Positions 1 to 12,555 of a DNA stretch of 64,000 bases are shown in pieces. The stretch covers positions 1 through 64,000 of the forward strand of contig NZ_CP059139.1 of NCBI RefSeq assembly GCF_014109765.1. Reading direction: 5' to 3'. Origin of the DNA: Pseudomonas berkeleyensis. GTDB taxonomy: Bacteria; Pseudomonadota; Gammaproteobacteria; Pseudomonadales; Pseudomonadaceae. A model generated the notes under the pieces. The model was not told where the DNA came from. It ran no database searches and worked only from the letters and a program-made list of their open reading frames with translations. The position numbers and the translations under genes were made by a program. Within the stretch, counting starts at the first letter, position 1, and each line of letters begins with the position of its first letter.

Positions 1-1491
1 GTGGAACTATGGCAGCAATGCGTCGAGCTCTTGCGCGACGAATTGCCCGCTCAGCAATTCAACACCTGGATCCGTCCTCTGCAGGTCGAAGCCGAAGGCG
101 ACGAGCTGCGTGTCTACGCACCCAATCGTTTCGTTCTCGACTGGGTCAATGAGAAATACCTCAGCCGTCTGCTCGAGCTGCTTGCCGAGAGAGCGGGAGG
201 TCTGGTGCCGGCGCTTTCCTTATTAATAGGAAGTAAGCGCACCGCTGCTGCACGTGTCGCGCCGACGGCGCCGCTGTCGGCTGCAGCGCGAGCTGCTCAG
301 CAACAGCCACAACAAAGTCTCGCAGCCACCAAGCCCGTGCCTCCTCCTGTGCAGGAAGAGCCGTCACGTGCCAGCTTCGATTCCATGGCCGGTTCTGCGC
401 CGCAACCGCCGACGCCTGCGGTTGCGCCTCGTACTGAGCGCACCGTGCAGGTTGAAGGTGGCCTCAAGCACACCAGCTACCTCAACCGTACCTTTACTTT
501 CGACAACTTCGTCGAGGGCAAGTCGAACCAGTTGGCCCGCGCGGCGGCCTGGCAGGTGGCGGACAACCCCAAGCACGGTTACAACCCGTTGTTCCTGTAT
601 GGTGGCGTCGGCTTGGGTAAGACCCACCTGATGCACGCGGTGGGCAACCATCTGTTGGCGAAGAACCCGAATGCCAAGGTGGTCTACCTGCATTCCGAGC
701 GTTTCGTCGCTGACATGGTCAAGGCGCTGCAGCTCAATGCCATCAACGAATTCAAGCGTTTCTACCGCTCGGTGGATGCGCTGCTGATCGACGATATTCA
801 ATTCTTCGCCAAGAAGGAGCGCTCCCAGGAGGAGTTCTTCCATACCTTCAACGCGTTGCTCGAGGGTGGTCAGCAGGTGATTCTCACCAGCGACCGTTAC
901 CCGAAGGAAATCGAAGGCCTGGAAGAGCGTTTGAAGTCGCGCTTCGGTTGGGGCCTGACCGTGGCGGTCGAGCCGCCCGAGTTGGAAACCCGTGTAGCGA
1001 TCCTGATGAAGAAGGCCGATCAGGCCAAGGTCGATCTGCCGCACGATGCCGCGTTCTTCATCGCTCAGCGCATTCGCTCCAACGTGCGTGAGCTGGAAGG
1101 TGCGCTGAAACGCGTGATCGCTCACTCGCACTTCATGGGCCGCGACATCACCATCGAGCTGATTCGCGAGTCGCTCAAGGATCTGCTGGCCCTGCAGGAC
1201 AAGCTGGTCAGCATCGATAATATTCAGCGCACCACCGCCGAGTACTACAAGATCAAGATCACCGATCTGCTTTCCAAGCGGCGTTCGCGCTCCATCGCGC
1301 GCCCCCGTCAGGTGGCCATGGCGTTGTCGAAGGAACTGACCAATCACAGCCTGCCGGAAATCGGTGTGGCCTTCGGCGGTCGTGATCACACCACGGTGTT
1401 GCACGCATGTCGTAAGATTGCTGAACTTAGGGGATCCGACGCGGACATCCGCGAGGATTACAAGAACCTGCTGCGTACACTCACTACCTGA
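1..1491 (+). CDS. dnaA: Chromosomal replication initiator DnaA
   Basis: DnaA binds DnaA boxes at oriC, opens the duplex and loads the replicative helicase. The N-terminal helicase-interaction domain ([14 protein letters not shown]...) is followed by a variable proline/alanine-rich linker (about residues 75-150). The AAA+ domain carries a Walker [10 protein letters not shown] near residue 201 and a Walker [10 protein letters not shown] near 261. The C-terminal helix-turn-helix has the [14 protein letters not shown] signature near 460. The window begins exactly at a GTG that can serve as start. Known Pseudomonas DnaA proteins usually begin M-S-V-E-L-W, so this GTG may be the third codon, with two codons lying upstream of the window. 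oriC upstream of dnaA is not in view. Confidence 0.97.
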   Translation: MELWQQCVELLRDELPAQQFNTWIRPLQVEAEGDELRVYAPNRFVLDWVNEKYLSRLLELLAERAGGLVPALSLLIGSKRTAAARVAPTAPLSAAARAAQQQPQQSLAATKPVPPPVQEEPSRASFDSMAGSAPQPPTPAVAPRTERTVQVEGGLKHTSYLNRTFTFDNFVEGKSNQLARAAAWQVADNPKHGYNPLFLYGGVGLGKTHLMHAVGNHLLAKNPNAKVVYLHSERFVADMVKALQLNAINEFKRFYRSVDALLIDDIQFFAKKERSQEEFFHTFNALLEGGQQVILTSDRYPKEIEGLEERLKSRFGWGLTVAVEPPELETRVAILMKKADQAKVDLPHDAAFFIAQRIRSNVRELEGALKRVIAHSHFMGRDITIELIRESLKDLLALQDKLVSIDNIQRTTAEYYKIKITDLLSKRRSRSIARPRQVAMALSKELTNHSLPEIGVAFGGRDHTTVLHACRKIAELRGSDADIREDYKNLLRTLTT

Positions 1492-1529
1492 TTCATTCAA
1501 TGCAGCTCCACGAGGCAAGGGACTAGACC

Positions 1530-2633
1530 ATGCATTTCACCATTCAACGCGAAGCCCTGTTGAAACCCCTGCAACTGGTCGCCGGTGTCGTGGAACGACG
1601 CCAGACGCTGCCGGTATTGTCCAACGTCCTGCTGGTCGTCGAAGGCCAGCAGCTGTCGCTTACCGGTACTGACCTGGAAGTCGAACTGGTTGGCCGTGTC
1701 ACTCTGGAAGATGCCGCCGAACCGGGCGAGATCACCGTGCCGGCGCGTAAGCTGATGGACATCTGCAAGAGCCTGCCATCTGACGCGCTGATCGACATTC
1801 GTGTCGATGACCAGAAGCTGCTGGTCAAAGCTGGTCGTAGCCGTTTTACCTTGTCGACGCTGCCTGCCAATGACTTCCCGACTGTCGAGGAAGGTCCGGG
1901 CTCGCTGACGTTCAATCTGCCGCAAGCCAAATTGCGTCGTCTGATCGAGCGCACCAGCTTTGCCATGGCGCAGCAGGATGTTCGCTATTACCTCAACGGC
2001 ATGCTGTTGGAAGTCCAAACCGGCCTGTTGCGCGCCGTGGCTACCGACGGCCATCGTCTGGCGATGTGCTCGATGGACGCGACCATCCAGCAGGATGGCA
2101 AGCATCAGGTGATCGTGCCGCGCAAGGGTATTCTCGAACTGGCTCGTCTGCTCACCGAGCAGGATGCCGAAGTCGCCATCGTGCTGGGCCAACACCATAT
2201 CCGTGCCAACACCGGTGAGTTCACCTTCACCTCCAAACTGGTCGACGGCAAGTTCCCGGACTACGAGCGCGTGTTGCCACGTGGCGGCGACAAGCTGGTA
2301 CTGGCTGATCGTCAGGGCCTGCGTGAAGCCTTCAGCCGCACCGCGATTCTTTCCAACGAGAAGTACCGTGGTATTCGTCTGACCCTGGCTGCCGGTCTGC
2401 TGAAGATTCAGGCCAACAACCCGGAGCAGGAAGAGGCCGAGGAAGAAATCGTCGTCGACTATAACGGTGGCGGTCTGGAGATCGGTTTCAACGTCAGTTA
2501 TCTGCTCGACGTGCTGGGCGTGATGGGTACCGAGCAGGTGCGTCTGATTCTTTCCGACTCGAACAGCAGTGCTCTGCTGCAGGAATCCGACAACGACGAT
2601 TCCGCATACGTCGTCATGCCGATGCGCCTGTGA
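1530..2633 (+). CDS. dnaN: DNA polymerase III beta sliding clamp
   Basis: This is the ring-shaped processivity clamp that tethers Pol III and other partners to DNA. The 367-residue length is standard for the family and consists of three clamp folds. The protein starts MHFTIQREALLKPLQLVAGVVERRQTLPVLSN and ends in the typical VMPMRL tail that forms part of the partner-binding groove. It lies 38 bp after dnaA and 13 bp before recF, the conserved dnaA-dnaN-recF-gyrB arrangement, so co-transcription is likely. Confidence 0.98.
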   Translation: MHFTIQREALLKPLQLVAGVVERRQTLPVLSNVLLVVEGQQLSLTGTDLEVELVGRVTLEDAAEPGEITVPARKLMDICKSLPSDALIDIRVDDQKLLVKAGRSRFTLSTLPANDFPTVEEGPGSLTFNLPQAKLRRLIERTSFAMAQQDVRYYLNGMLLEVQTGLLRAVATDGHRLAMCSMDATIQQDGKHQVIVPRKGILELARLLTEQDAEVAIVLGQHHIRANTGEFTFTSKLVDGKFPDYERVLPRGGDKLVLADRQGLREAFSRTAILSNEKYRGIRLTLAAGLLKIQANNPEQEEAEEEIVVDYNGGGLEIGFNVSYLLDVLGVMGTEQVRLILSDSNSSALLQESDNDDSAYVVMPMRL

Positions 2634-2646
2634 TCGAACCTGCTAG

Positions 2647-6175
<3,529 letters not shown>

Positions 6176-6192
6176 TCACGTTCTGCAAGTCG

Positions 6193-6220
6193 AAAAAACG
6201 GGCCTTGTGGCCCGTTTTTT
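6193..6220 (+). terminator. Rho-independent terminator after gyrB
   Basis: A-tract, then ACGGGCC-TTGT-GGCCCGT hairpin, then six T residues, 17 bp after the gyrB stop. The A- and T-tracts make it usable in both directions, so it also lies at the end of the convergent diguanylate cyclase gene. Confidence 0.9.
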
Positions 6221-6232
6221 CATGGGCGCGTT

Positions 6233-7384
6233 TTAGCTCGTGGCAGCCAGCATCTGCGTATTACGGCCTGCATGTTTGGCCGCATAAAGGGCCTTGTCGG
6301 CCTTGAGCAGCATACTGGTGACATCGTCGTGCTCAGCGGGCGTCAGGCCGTGCACGCCCGCGCTGAAGCTCAAGGCGATGACGTGGCCTTCTCCCTGAGC
6401 CGGGTGTTGGGTGAGCGACTGTCGGAGCTGATCGACCAGCTCCAGGGCACCGCTGGCGTCAGTGCCAGGCAGAATCAACAGAAACTCCTCTCCTCCATAA
6501 CGGCCGATGCTGTCATTGCGACGTAGACGCTGCTGCAGGTGATCCGCGCAATGCATGAGCACGGCGTCGCCGATCAGGTGGCCGTAGCTGTCGTTGATCT
6601 GTTTGAAGTGATCCAGGTCGAGCATGGCGATGGAAAGAGGTATGCGTTGACGACGAGCGCGTTCGAGTTCATCGGCGAGCTGCTCGAGTATTGCCAGGCG
6701 ATTGGGTATGCCGGTCAGGGTGTCGCGCAGGGCGGTCTGGCGTAGCTCCGACTCGATACGTTCGCGCGACAGCAGCACAAGGCCGAAAGACAACATGATG
6801 ATGGTGGCGGCGCCGATGGCTACGGAAACGGTCTGTTTCAGGTTGCTGACATCGTAATGCATCTCTGTCGGTGCACCGCTGAGAATCACCACCACGCGAA
6901 TACCCAACCCAAACAGGCTGATGCCAGCGCCGATCATCAGTACACGGTGGGCACGCCCTCCCGCCACGGCATGTAGACGGCTCAGATGGAGGATCACCAG
7001 GCATTGGGTGAACAGCAGCACACAGGCCACCAACTGGCGTGGTTCCTGGGTGTCGATCAACAGGCTGAGAAGCACGCCGAGCAACAGCGGGAAGGCAAAT
7101 GCCAGCCGCCATGGTGGACGACGGGCATGAATCAGCGGCAGGCTTACCGTATAGAACGACAGCGCCGTGGACAGCAGCACGTTGGCGAGGACGTAGGTGA
7201 TCCACATCGAGACCTGGCCGAACAGGGTGAAGCCGATATAGGCCAGCGAGTGCGAGAGCATGCCCAGGCCGGTGGTGAGCATGCCGTCGCGGTGGCGCAA
7301 TTGACCGACCAGTATCAAGCAACTGCCCATGATCACGGCGACCAGTGCGACGGCTCCGAACAGCGTCTGGGTATGGGCGATCAT
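6233..7384 (-). CDS. Membrane-anchored diguanylate cyclase (GGDEF)
   Basis: Predicted to make cyclic di-GMP from two GTP at the inner membrane. Residues 1-205 hold about seven hydrophobic segments (for example VALVAVIMGSCLILVG and LAFAFPLLLGVLLSLLI) with no recognisable periplasmic sensor domain. The GGDEF domain begins near residue 218 (DTLTGIPNR) and has an intact active site, GGEEF at 297-301. The inhibitory-site motif RRND (288-291) stands five residues before it, so product inhibition is expected. The gene lies 61 bp downstream of the ynbB-like gene on the same strand, so read-through is possible, and converges on gyrB. What it senses cannot be told from sequence. Confidence 0.9.
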   Translation of the reverse strand: MIAHTQTLFGAVALVAVIMGSCLILVGQLRHRDGMLTTGLGMLSHSLAYIGFTLFGQVSMWITYVLANVLLSTALSFYTVSLPLIHARRPPWRLAFAFPLLLGVLLSLLIDTQEPRQLVACVLLFTQCLVILHLSRLHAVAGGRAHRVLMIGAGISLFGLGIRVVVILSGAPTEMHYDVSNLKQTVSVAIGAATIIMLSFGLVLLSRERIESELRQTALRDTLTGIPNRLAILEQLADELERARRQRIPLSIAMLDLDHFKQINDSYGHLIGDAVLMHCADHLQQRLRRNDSIGRYGGEEFLLILPGTDASGALELVDQLRQSLTQHPAQGEGHVIALSFSAGVHGLTPAEHDDVTSMLLKADKALYAAKHAGRNTQMLAATS

Positions 7385-7445
7385 GTCGGTCTTTTTGTTC
7401 TGAGGGTTCTCTTACTCTAGTGTAATCCGGGTCTGACGAACTACA

Positions 7446-8378
7446 TCAGGCCCACCAGTAGCGCACCATATGGAAGAACACCGGCGCGGCGAAGCATACC
7501 GAGTCCAACCGATCCAACATGCCGCCGTGGCCTTCGATCATATGGCCCCAGTCCTTCACCCCACGGTCGCGCTTGATCGCCGACATGACCAGGCCACCAG
7601 CGAAGCCGAGTATGCACACCAGCAGGGCGAACAGAGCCGCCTGCCAGAAGGCGAACGGGGTGATCCAGCACAGCAGGGCGCCGATCAGTGTGGCTAGGGC
7701 GACGCCACCGACAAAACCTTCCACGGTCTTCGAGGGCGATAGATTCGGCGCGATCTTGTGCTTGCCGAACAGTTTGCCGCACACGTACTGCAGTACGTCG
7801 GAGAGCTGTACGACGATGATCAGCCAGGCGATCAGCAGCAGGTTGCGCCCCTCGTAGCCGGGGATGTCCAGGGTCAGCAGCGCCGGTACCGAGGAGATGC
7901 AGTACACGGCGATCATCAGCCCCCACTGCACCTTGGCCGCACGCTCCAGATAGCGGGTGGTGTCACCGCCCAGCGAGGCGAGGATCGGCAGCAGCAGGAA
8001 CAGGTAGACCGGGATGAAGATGGCGAACAGGCCGTACCAGCCCAGGGCGATCAGCAGGTACTGCATCGGCAGGGCGAAGTAGAAGGCCGCTACCAACGCC
8101 GGGTAATCGCTGCGTCGGGTTGGCGTCAGGGTCATGAATTCGCGCAGGGCGTAGAACGACACGAAGTAGAACAGCAGGATCACGCCGTTGTTGCCGAACA
8201 GGAAAGCGATGCCGATCACCAGCACCATCACCCACCAGGCGTTGATTCGCGCGTTGAGGTTGTCGATCACCGGGTTGGGCTGATCGCCACTGCGCCGCTT
8301 GAGGATGAAACCGACCAGACTGGCCAGCAGCAGCAGGGCACCGATACCGGCGAATAACAGCAGAGTATTGCGATCCAT
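7446..8378 (-). CDS. CDP-diglyceride synthase family protein (YnbB/CdsA-like)
   Basis: Phosphatidate cytidylyltransferase family, expected to make CDP-diacylglycerol from phosphatidic acid and CTP in the inner membrane. The 310-residue protein has about eight membrane segments. The C-terminal family signature (residues about 264-291) reads SAIKRDRGVKDWG, then EGHGGMLDRLDS, holding the K-R, K-D and H-G-G-x-x-D-R features. It starts 1 bp after the acyltransferase stop codon and is the last gene of the ynb-like operon. The housekeeping cdsA of Pseudomonas normally sits in the dxr/bamA region, so this is probably a second, dedicated copy, as YnbB is in E. coli. Confidence 0.87.
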   Translation of the reverse strand: MDRNTLLLFAGIGALLLLASLVGFILKRRSGDQPNPVIDNLNARINAWWVMVLVIGIAFLFGNNGVILLFYFVSFYALREFMTLTPTRRSDYPALVAAFYFALPMQYLLIALGWYGLFAIFIPVYLFLLLPILASLGGDTTRYLERAAKVQWGLMIAVYCISSVPALLTLDIPGYEGRNLLLIAWLIIVVQLSDVLQYVCGKLFGKHKIAPNLSPSKTVEGFVGGVALATLIGALLCWITPFAFWQAALFALLVCILGFAGGLVMSAIKRDRGVKDWGHMIEGHGGMLDRLDSVCFAAPVFFHMVRYWWA

Positions 8379-8379
8379 C

Positions 8380-9003
8380 TCAGGCCTCCTCGGGTGCCAG
8401 TGCCAGCAGGGCGTTACGCGCGCGTTCCAGGAAGGCGTCCTTGCCCTCCCCCTCGATGGGCTCCAGTGCGGCGCCGAAGCTCAGCGTGCACAGCAGTGGC
8501 AGCGGTAGCGCCCTGCCCTTTGGCATGACCCGGTTGAGGTTGGCTATCCATACCGGCACCAGTTCGACATCCGGGCGCGCCTGGGCGAGGTGGTAAAGAC
8601 CGCTCTTGAAGGGCAGCAACGGCTCGTCGCCGAGGTTACGCGTACCCTCGGGGAAGATGATCAGCGAGTCGCCGTTTTCCAGCGCATCGAGCATTGGTTG
8701 TAGCGGATTGGTGCCTTCCTCCTTGCGCTCGCGGTCTATCAGCACGCCGTTGAACACCCGGTTGATCAAAAAGCTGCGCACGCCAGGCTTCTGCCAGTAG
8801 TCGACGCCTGCCACTGGCCGGGTGCGCTTACGCAACTCGGGCGGTAGCGAGGCCCAGAGCAGGACGAAATCGCCATGGCTGCTGTGGTTGGCGTAGTACA
8901 GGCGCTGAGTGGCCTGTGCGGTGCTACCGAGCCACAAGGCGCGGGCACCGGTCAGCAGTCGAGCCGCTGAGGTGATGGCGAAAGCGGTCAATGCGGCGAG
9001 CAT
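8380..9003 (-). CDS. 1-acyl-sn-glycerol-3-phosphate acyltransferase-like protein
   Basis: PlsC-superfamily acyltransferase of 207 residues, probably forming phosphatidic acid or acylating a related lysolipid. It has the catalytic NHSSHGD (HX4D) motif near residue 40 and the FPEGTR glycerol-phosphate motif near residue 120. An N-terminal hydrophobic stretch would tether it to the membrane. A good ribosome site (AAGGAG) precedes the ATG, which follows the small membrane gene by 10 bp. It is only distantly similar to the HdtS-type acyltransferase at 13.4 kb. Its place just before a CDP-diglyceride synthase suggests it supplies that enzyme with phosphatidate. Confidence 0.85.
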   Translation of the reverse strand: MLAALTAFAITSAARLLTGARALWLGSTAQATQRLYYANHSSHGDFVLLWASLPPELRKRTRPVAGVDYWQKPGVRSFLINRVFNGVLIDRERKEEGTNPLQPMLDALENGDSLIIFPEGTRNLGDEPLLPFKSGLYHLAQARPDVELVPVWIANLNRVMPKGRALPLPLLCTLSFGAALEPIEGEGKDAFLERARNALLALAPEEA

Positions 9004-9013
9004 GGTGACTCCT

Positions 9014-9448
9014 TTAAGCGAGAACTATGAAAATCCCGAGCAGCACGATCACGGCCTGCAGTAGAAGGCAGAGCACTTGCTTGCGCAGCAGGCCCAGTGC
9101 GCCCTGGCCGCGCGAGATCCAGGGACGACCACCCTGCTCCCCAGCCTGCAGGCCCAGACGTTGCAGCGCCTGATCCAGAGCCTGGGTCTGTGTCTCCAGT
9201 TGTTCTTCGGCTGCGGCCAGGTGCTGGAATAGCTCTGCGTCCAGCGCCACGCGTAGCGCCCAGTATTTTTCGGCCAGGCCCGCGATCAGCAGCAGCGCGC
9301 AGAGCAGCGCCAAGGCCAGGCTGCCTGGTGCGCCGAGCAATGGCGATAGGCCGAAGACCACTGCGACCAGGCTAAGCGCACTGGAGAAATGATCAAGGTT
9401 GCGGCCACGTCGCAACAGCGACGCAACCAGCAGCAGATCAGCCTGCAT
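9014..9448 (-). CDS. Small three-segment membrane protein of the ynb-like operon
   Basis: I do not recognise a family. From the ATG at 9448 the protein has 144 residues. Two hydrophobic segments near residues 24-60 are followed by a charged, glutamine-rich helix with coiled-coil character (about 62-95, LAAAEEQLETQTQALDQALQRLG). A third membrane segment is near the C-terminus (LLLQAVIVLLGIFIVLA). The chosen start overlaps the stop of the upstream phosphatase gene by 11 bp (ATGCAGGCTGA), which implies translational coupling; a longer reading frame from 9475 is less likely. It may be an accessory or scaffold subunit of the lipid pathway, which is inference from position only. Confidence 0.7.
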   Translation of the reverse strand: MQADLLLVASLLRRGRNLDHFSSALSLVAVVFGLSPLLGAPGSLALALLCALLLIAGLAEKYWALRVALDAELFQHLAAAEEQLETQTQALDQALQRLGLQAGEQGGRPWISRGQGALGLLRKQVLCLLLQAVIVLLGIFIVLA

Positions 9449-10775
9449 GAGCGACCTCCAGCCTCGGTTGGGCATCGAGCATGCTTTGCAGGGCGGCCAG
9501 ATGCTGTGGACCGAGCACGACCTGAGGGCGCCTCTGGCGAATCAAATCCACGGCTGCTTCCACGCTCTGGCAGCGACCGCTATACAGCAGCCAGGCCGCC
9601 ACGGCAGTGGCGCTACGCGAGTAACCGAGTGCACAGCACACCAGTAGTGGGCCGTGATGACGCAGGCGCTCGATGGCTTCTGCAGCGCGTTGGCAGGTGA
9701 GTTTGTCGGGCGCTACCAGATCAAGGGATGGCAGGCTGCAATAGTGCTGTGGCGTGCGCTGCAACGGCAGTTCGGCACAGAGGTCGACCAGGGCCACGTA
9801 GTGATCGAGATCCCCCGTAGCGGGCAGGCGGCCAAGGTATATGCCTTCCACGACCTGGCTAGGCTGTGGCTGGCGGTATGTCCACAGCCGCGAATTGACC
9901 CAGGCGCCGAGCAGGTAGGGCGCGAGCAAGACCATGGCGGCCGGACTGAGGCGCCCGTTGGCCTGCTTCTGGAAGCCGCCAGCACCGAACAGCAGGTAGT
10001 TGAGCGCGACCATCGCCAGGGCAATGGCCGGCCAGAACAACCACAGCCAGGCGCCACCCAGATTGACGGCCAGTGCTGTGCACAGCAGCGCGCCGAGGCT
10101 GTAGCGCAGCGCCAGGCGCCAACGTCGCGGATCGCTGGCCAGGCGGATCTGCTGCAGCGGCGTCTCGCCTTGCAGAGGCAGCAGCCAGAGACAGAAGAAG
10201 CCGGCCAGCAAGCCGGTGGGTACGTCGATGAAGTGATGCTGCCAGGTCGTCAGCACGGAAATACCGATCAATGCCATCCACAGATGCAGCAGGCCGCGCC
10301 AGAACAGGCCACGGGTTTGATTGGCGAACATCGCCCAGATGATCACCAGCAGCGTGATATGCAGTGAGGGCGCCTGGTTGAAGGGTTTGTCGAAGCCCAT
10401 CAGCACGTCGAACATCATGCCGAAAGTGCCGTCCAGCGCCGGCCGTTCGAAGGTGAAGCGCAGTGGCCAGAGCAGGAAGCAGGAGACGCAGATCACCTGT
10501 GCGGCAAGCAGGCGCAGGGCGTGGCGATCCATCTCGCGGCGACAGGCCGGTAACAGGAAGGACAGACCATAGAGCAAGTCGATCGACCAATACGGCACGA
10601 TAGTCCAGGGCCAGAGCGGTACTTGCGGCTCCCAGGCGAAGACCAGGCTGCCGACGTCATCGCGCTGTCCGGTAAACCAGTTGGCGAAGCCATAGCTGGC
10701 GAAGAACAGCGGGCCGAGCAACAGCAGCCAGAGTACGCCGCGCTTCCACAAGCCTGGTTCGCGGGCGCTGTCCAT
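9438..10775 (-). CDS. PAP2 / dual-specificity phosphatase fusion protein (YnbD-like)
   Basis: A membrane phosphatase with two catalytic units. The N-terminal half has several membrane helices and a PAP2 lipid-phosphatase core: APSLH, then TTWQHHFIDVPTG with the conserved His and Asp. The C-terminal soluble part has the Cys-based phosphatase loop CALGYSR (C-X5-R) near residue 390. The start ATG at 10775 overlaps the upstream hydrolase-methyltransferase stop codon (TGATG), giving 445 residues; a frame from 10817 would overlap more. Dual-specificity phosphatases include the phosphatidylglycerophosphate phosphatase PTPMT1, so removal of a phosphate from a phospholipid head group is plausible (inference). 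Domain order matches E. coli YnbD. Confidence 0.86.
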   Translation of the reverse strand: MDSAREPGLWKRGVLWLLLLGPLFFASYGFANWFTGQRDDVGSLVFAWEPQVPLWPWTIVPYWSIDLLYGLSFLLPACRREMDRHALRLLAAQVICVSCFLLWPLRFTFERPALDGTFGMMFDVLMGFDKPFNQAPSLHITLLVIIWAMFANQTRGLFWRGLLHLWMALIGISVLTTWQHHFIDVPTGLLAGFFCLWLLPLQGETPLQQIRLASDPRRWRLALRYSLGALLCTALAVNLGGAWLWLFWPAIALAMVALNYLLFGAGGFQKQANGRLSPAAMVLLAPYLLGAWVNSRLWTYRQPQPSQVVEGIYLGRLPATGDLDHYVALVDLCAELPLQRTPQHYCSLPSLDLVAPDKLTCQRAAEAIERLRHHGPLLVCCALGYSRSATAVAAWLLYSGRCQSVEAAVDLIRQRRPQVVLGPQHLAALQSMLDAQPRLEVAHAG

Positions 10776-12529
10776 CACTTCACCCGTTGTGCCAGAGACA
10801 CGCTGAAGATGCCCCATTGGTCGATGCGCTGCGCCACCTTGCGGAAACCGGCCGCTTCTACCAACTGATCCATCTCCGCCTGGCTACGCCGGCGCATGAC
10901 CCAGGCCTGGCCATCGCGGTGGCTGGTAAGGGCGCGGGCGATCAGTTCCAGCTGCGGGTGCCAGGGTTGGCCGGTATAAACCAGGTAACCGCCCTCCTCG
11001 ACTGCAGCTGCCAGACCGGCCAGCGAGTCGCCGACCATCTGGTTGCTACCGAACAGTTCATACAGGCCGGATACCACCGCCAGGGTCGGTTTCGGCTCCA
11101 GCGCGGCGAGATCCTCGCGGTCGAAGGCGTCGCCTTTGACGAAGCGGGCGATGTCGCCCAGGCCCTTCTGCTGGATCAGTGCATTGCCGTCGCGCACGTT
11201 GATGTCGCTGTAGTCGCGCAGCAGGATCGAGTCGGGCCGCTGCTGCTGGCCCTCCAGCGATTCGAGGATGTAGCGGCCATGGCCGGCGGCGATATCGACG
11301 ATGCGCACGGCTCTGTCCGTCTCGCGCAGTTTGCTCATGGCCAGGCGCAGCAGTTCTTCGGCGTGCAGCTTGCGTTGACGAATGCCGCGCCAGCCGATGG
11401 AGTCCAGGTAGTTCTGGTCGATCAACCGGCCCAGTGCGCCCTTGCCGGTGGGCTGGTTGCGGTAGACGTAATCGAGGGTGCTGCCGGAGTCGAAACCGGT
11501 GTCGAAGCCCAGCTTCACCCCGGCCGACAAACTGCTGCCCAGGCGCATGCCTGCACGGGTGGCGCGCCAGTAGAGGTCGCGCAGCGAATTTTTCGGCAGC
11601 GGCGCGGCCAACTCCTCGGCCTCGGCGCAGGTGGCGCCCAGACGATCGGCATCGAGCAGTGACGGCCGTGCTACTGGCTCCTCGAAGTTGCGCAGGATAA
11701 AGCGCCGTGCGCGGCTCAGCGCATGGGCACGGTCGCGTTCGCCGAGGGTGTCATGGAAGAAACCCGGTAGCAGGTGCTTTTCCTTGCGCAGGCTACCGAG
11801 GCGCTCGAAGAAGTCTTCCTGCGGCTTGCGATGGACGACGAAGTCGGCACCGGAGATCAGCAGTTGCGTTGGCACCTGGATCGCCTGGGCGTCGGCGACG
11901 ATACGGTCAGCGGCCTCGTACAGGCCGAGCAACATGGTTACCGAGATGGGCCGGGCGATCAGCGAGTCGTTCTCGAAGGAGGCGATACGCTCGGGATCGT
12001 GGCTGAGGAAACGCGCCTTGACGTAGCTGTTGACGAAGAAGTTGCCGCGCCAGGCGTGCAGCAGCTTCAAACCGGGGCGGGCGAAAGGCACGTAGAGCTT
12101 GACCTTGAACGCCGGCGAGGCGAGCACCAGGCAGCGCACCTTGGGCGCATAGTCGTGAGCCCAGGTGGAAATGATCACCGCGCCGACGCTTTGCGCCACG
12201 ACGGCCAGATCCTCCTCGGCGATGTCGTGCTGGCTGCCGATGTGCTCGATGAAGGTCTGCACGTCGCGCACGCTGGTGGCAAAGCTTGGGCTGTCACCGC
12301 GTGCACCGGGCGACAGCCCGTGGCCACGGGCATCCCAGGCGAAGAAGTCGCAGTGCGGCAGCTCCAGCTCATCCACCAGATGAGCCATGCGCCCGCCATG
12401 TTCGTGGCCGCGGTGGAACAACAGCACCGCTTGGCGCGGGCCATCGGCAGGCGCAGTCGCCGGCCAGTGGCGATAGCTCAGTTCGACGCCGTCGTGGGTG
12501 GCAAAGGTATGCAGTTGGACGGGGCGCAT
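10775..12529 (-). CDS. Alpha/beta hydrolase - SAM methyltransferase fusion (YnbC-like)
   Basis: A 584-residue bifunctional protein. Residues about 1-285 form a monoacylglycerol-lipase-like alpha/beta hydrolase, with oxyanion region FHRGHEHGGR, nucleophile elbow AQSVGAV, acid region SGADFVV and a late His in PGFFHDTLGE. Residues about 330-584 form a class I methyltransferase with SAM-binding VDIAAGHGRYILE and an acidic GDAFDREDL. The elbow reads Q-S-V-G rather than the common G-x-S-x-G. A clear AAGGAG ribosome site precedes the ATG. It lies 26 bp after the phosphotransferase gene and overlaps the phosphatase gene by one base. The substrate is unknown; trimming and methylating a lipid or lipid head group fits the neighbours. 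Confidence 0.88.
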   Translation of the reverse strand: MRPVQLHTFATHDGVELSYRHWPATAPADGPRQAVLLFHRGHEHGGRMAHLVDELELPHCDFFAWDARGHGLSPGARGDSPSFATSVRDVQTFIEHIGSQHDIAEEDLAVVAQSVGAVIISTWAHDYAPKVRCLVLASPAFKVKLYVPFARPGLKLLHAWRGNFFVNSYVKARFLSHDPERIASFENDSLIARPISVTMLLGLYEAADRIVADAQAIQVPTQLLISGADFVVHRKPQEDFFERLGSLRKEKHLLPGFFHDTLGERDRAHALSRARRFILRNFEEPVARPSLLDADRLGATCAEAEELAAPLPKNSLRDLYWRATRAGMRLGSSLSAGVKLGFDTGFDSGSTLDYVYRNQPTGKGALGRLIDQNYLDSIGWRGIRQRKLHAEELLRLAMSKLRETDRAVRIVDIAAGHGRYILESLEGQQQRPDSILLRDYSDINVRDGNALIQQKGLGDIARFVKGDAFDREDLAALEPKPTLAVVSGLYELFGSNQMVGDSLAGLAAAVEEGGYLVYTGQPWHPQLELIARALTSHRDGQAWVMRRRSQAEMDQLVEAAGFRKVAQRIDQWGIFSVSLAQRVK

Positions 12530-12555
12530 GGAATCTCCTTATTCCTTGAGAGGGC

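Noticed and set aside
1..300. oriC within the window
   Set aside because: The window begins inside or at the start of dnaA, and the DnaA-box cluster normally lies upstream of dnaA. No box cluster is visible.
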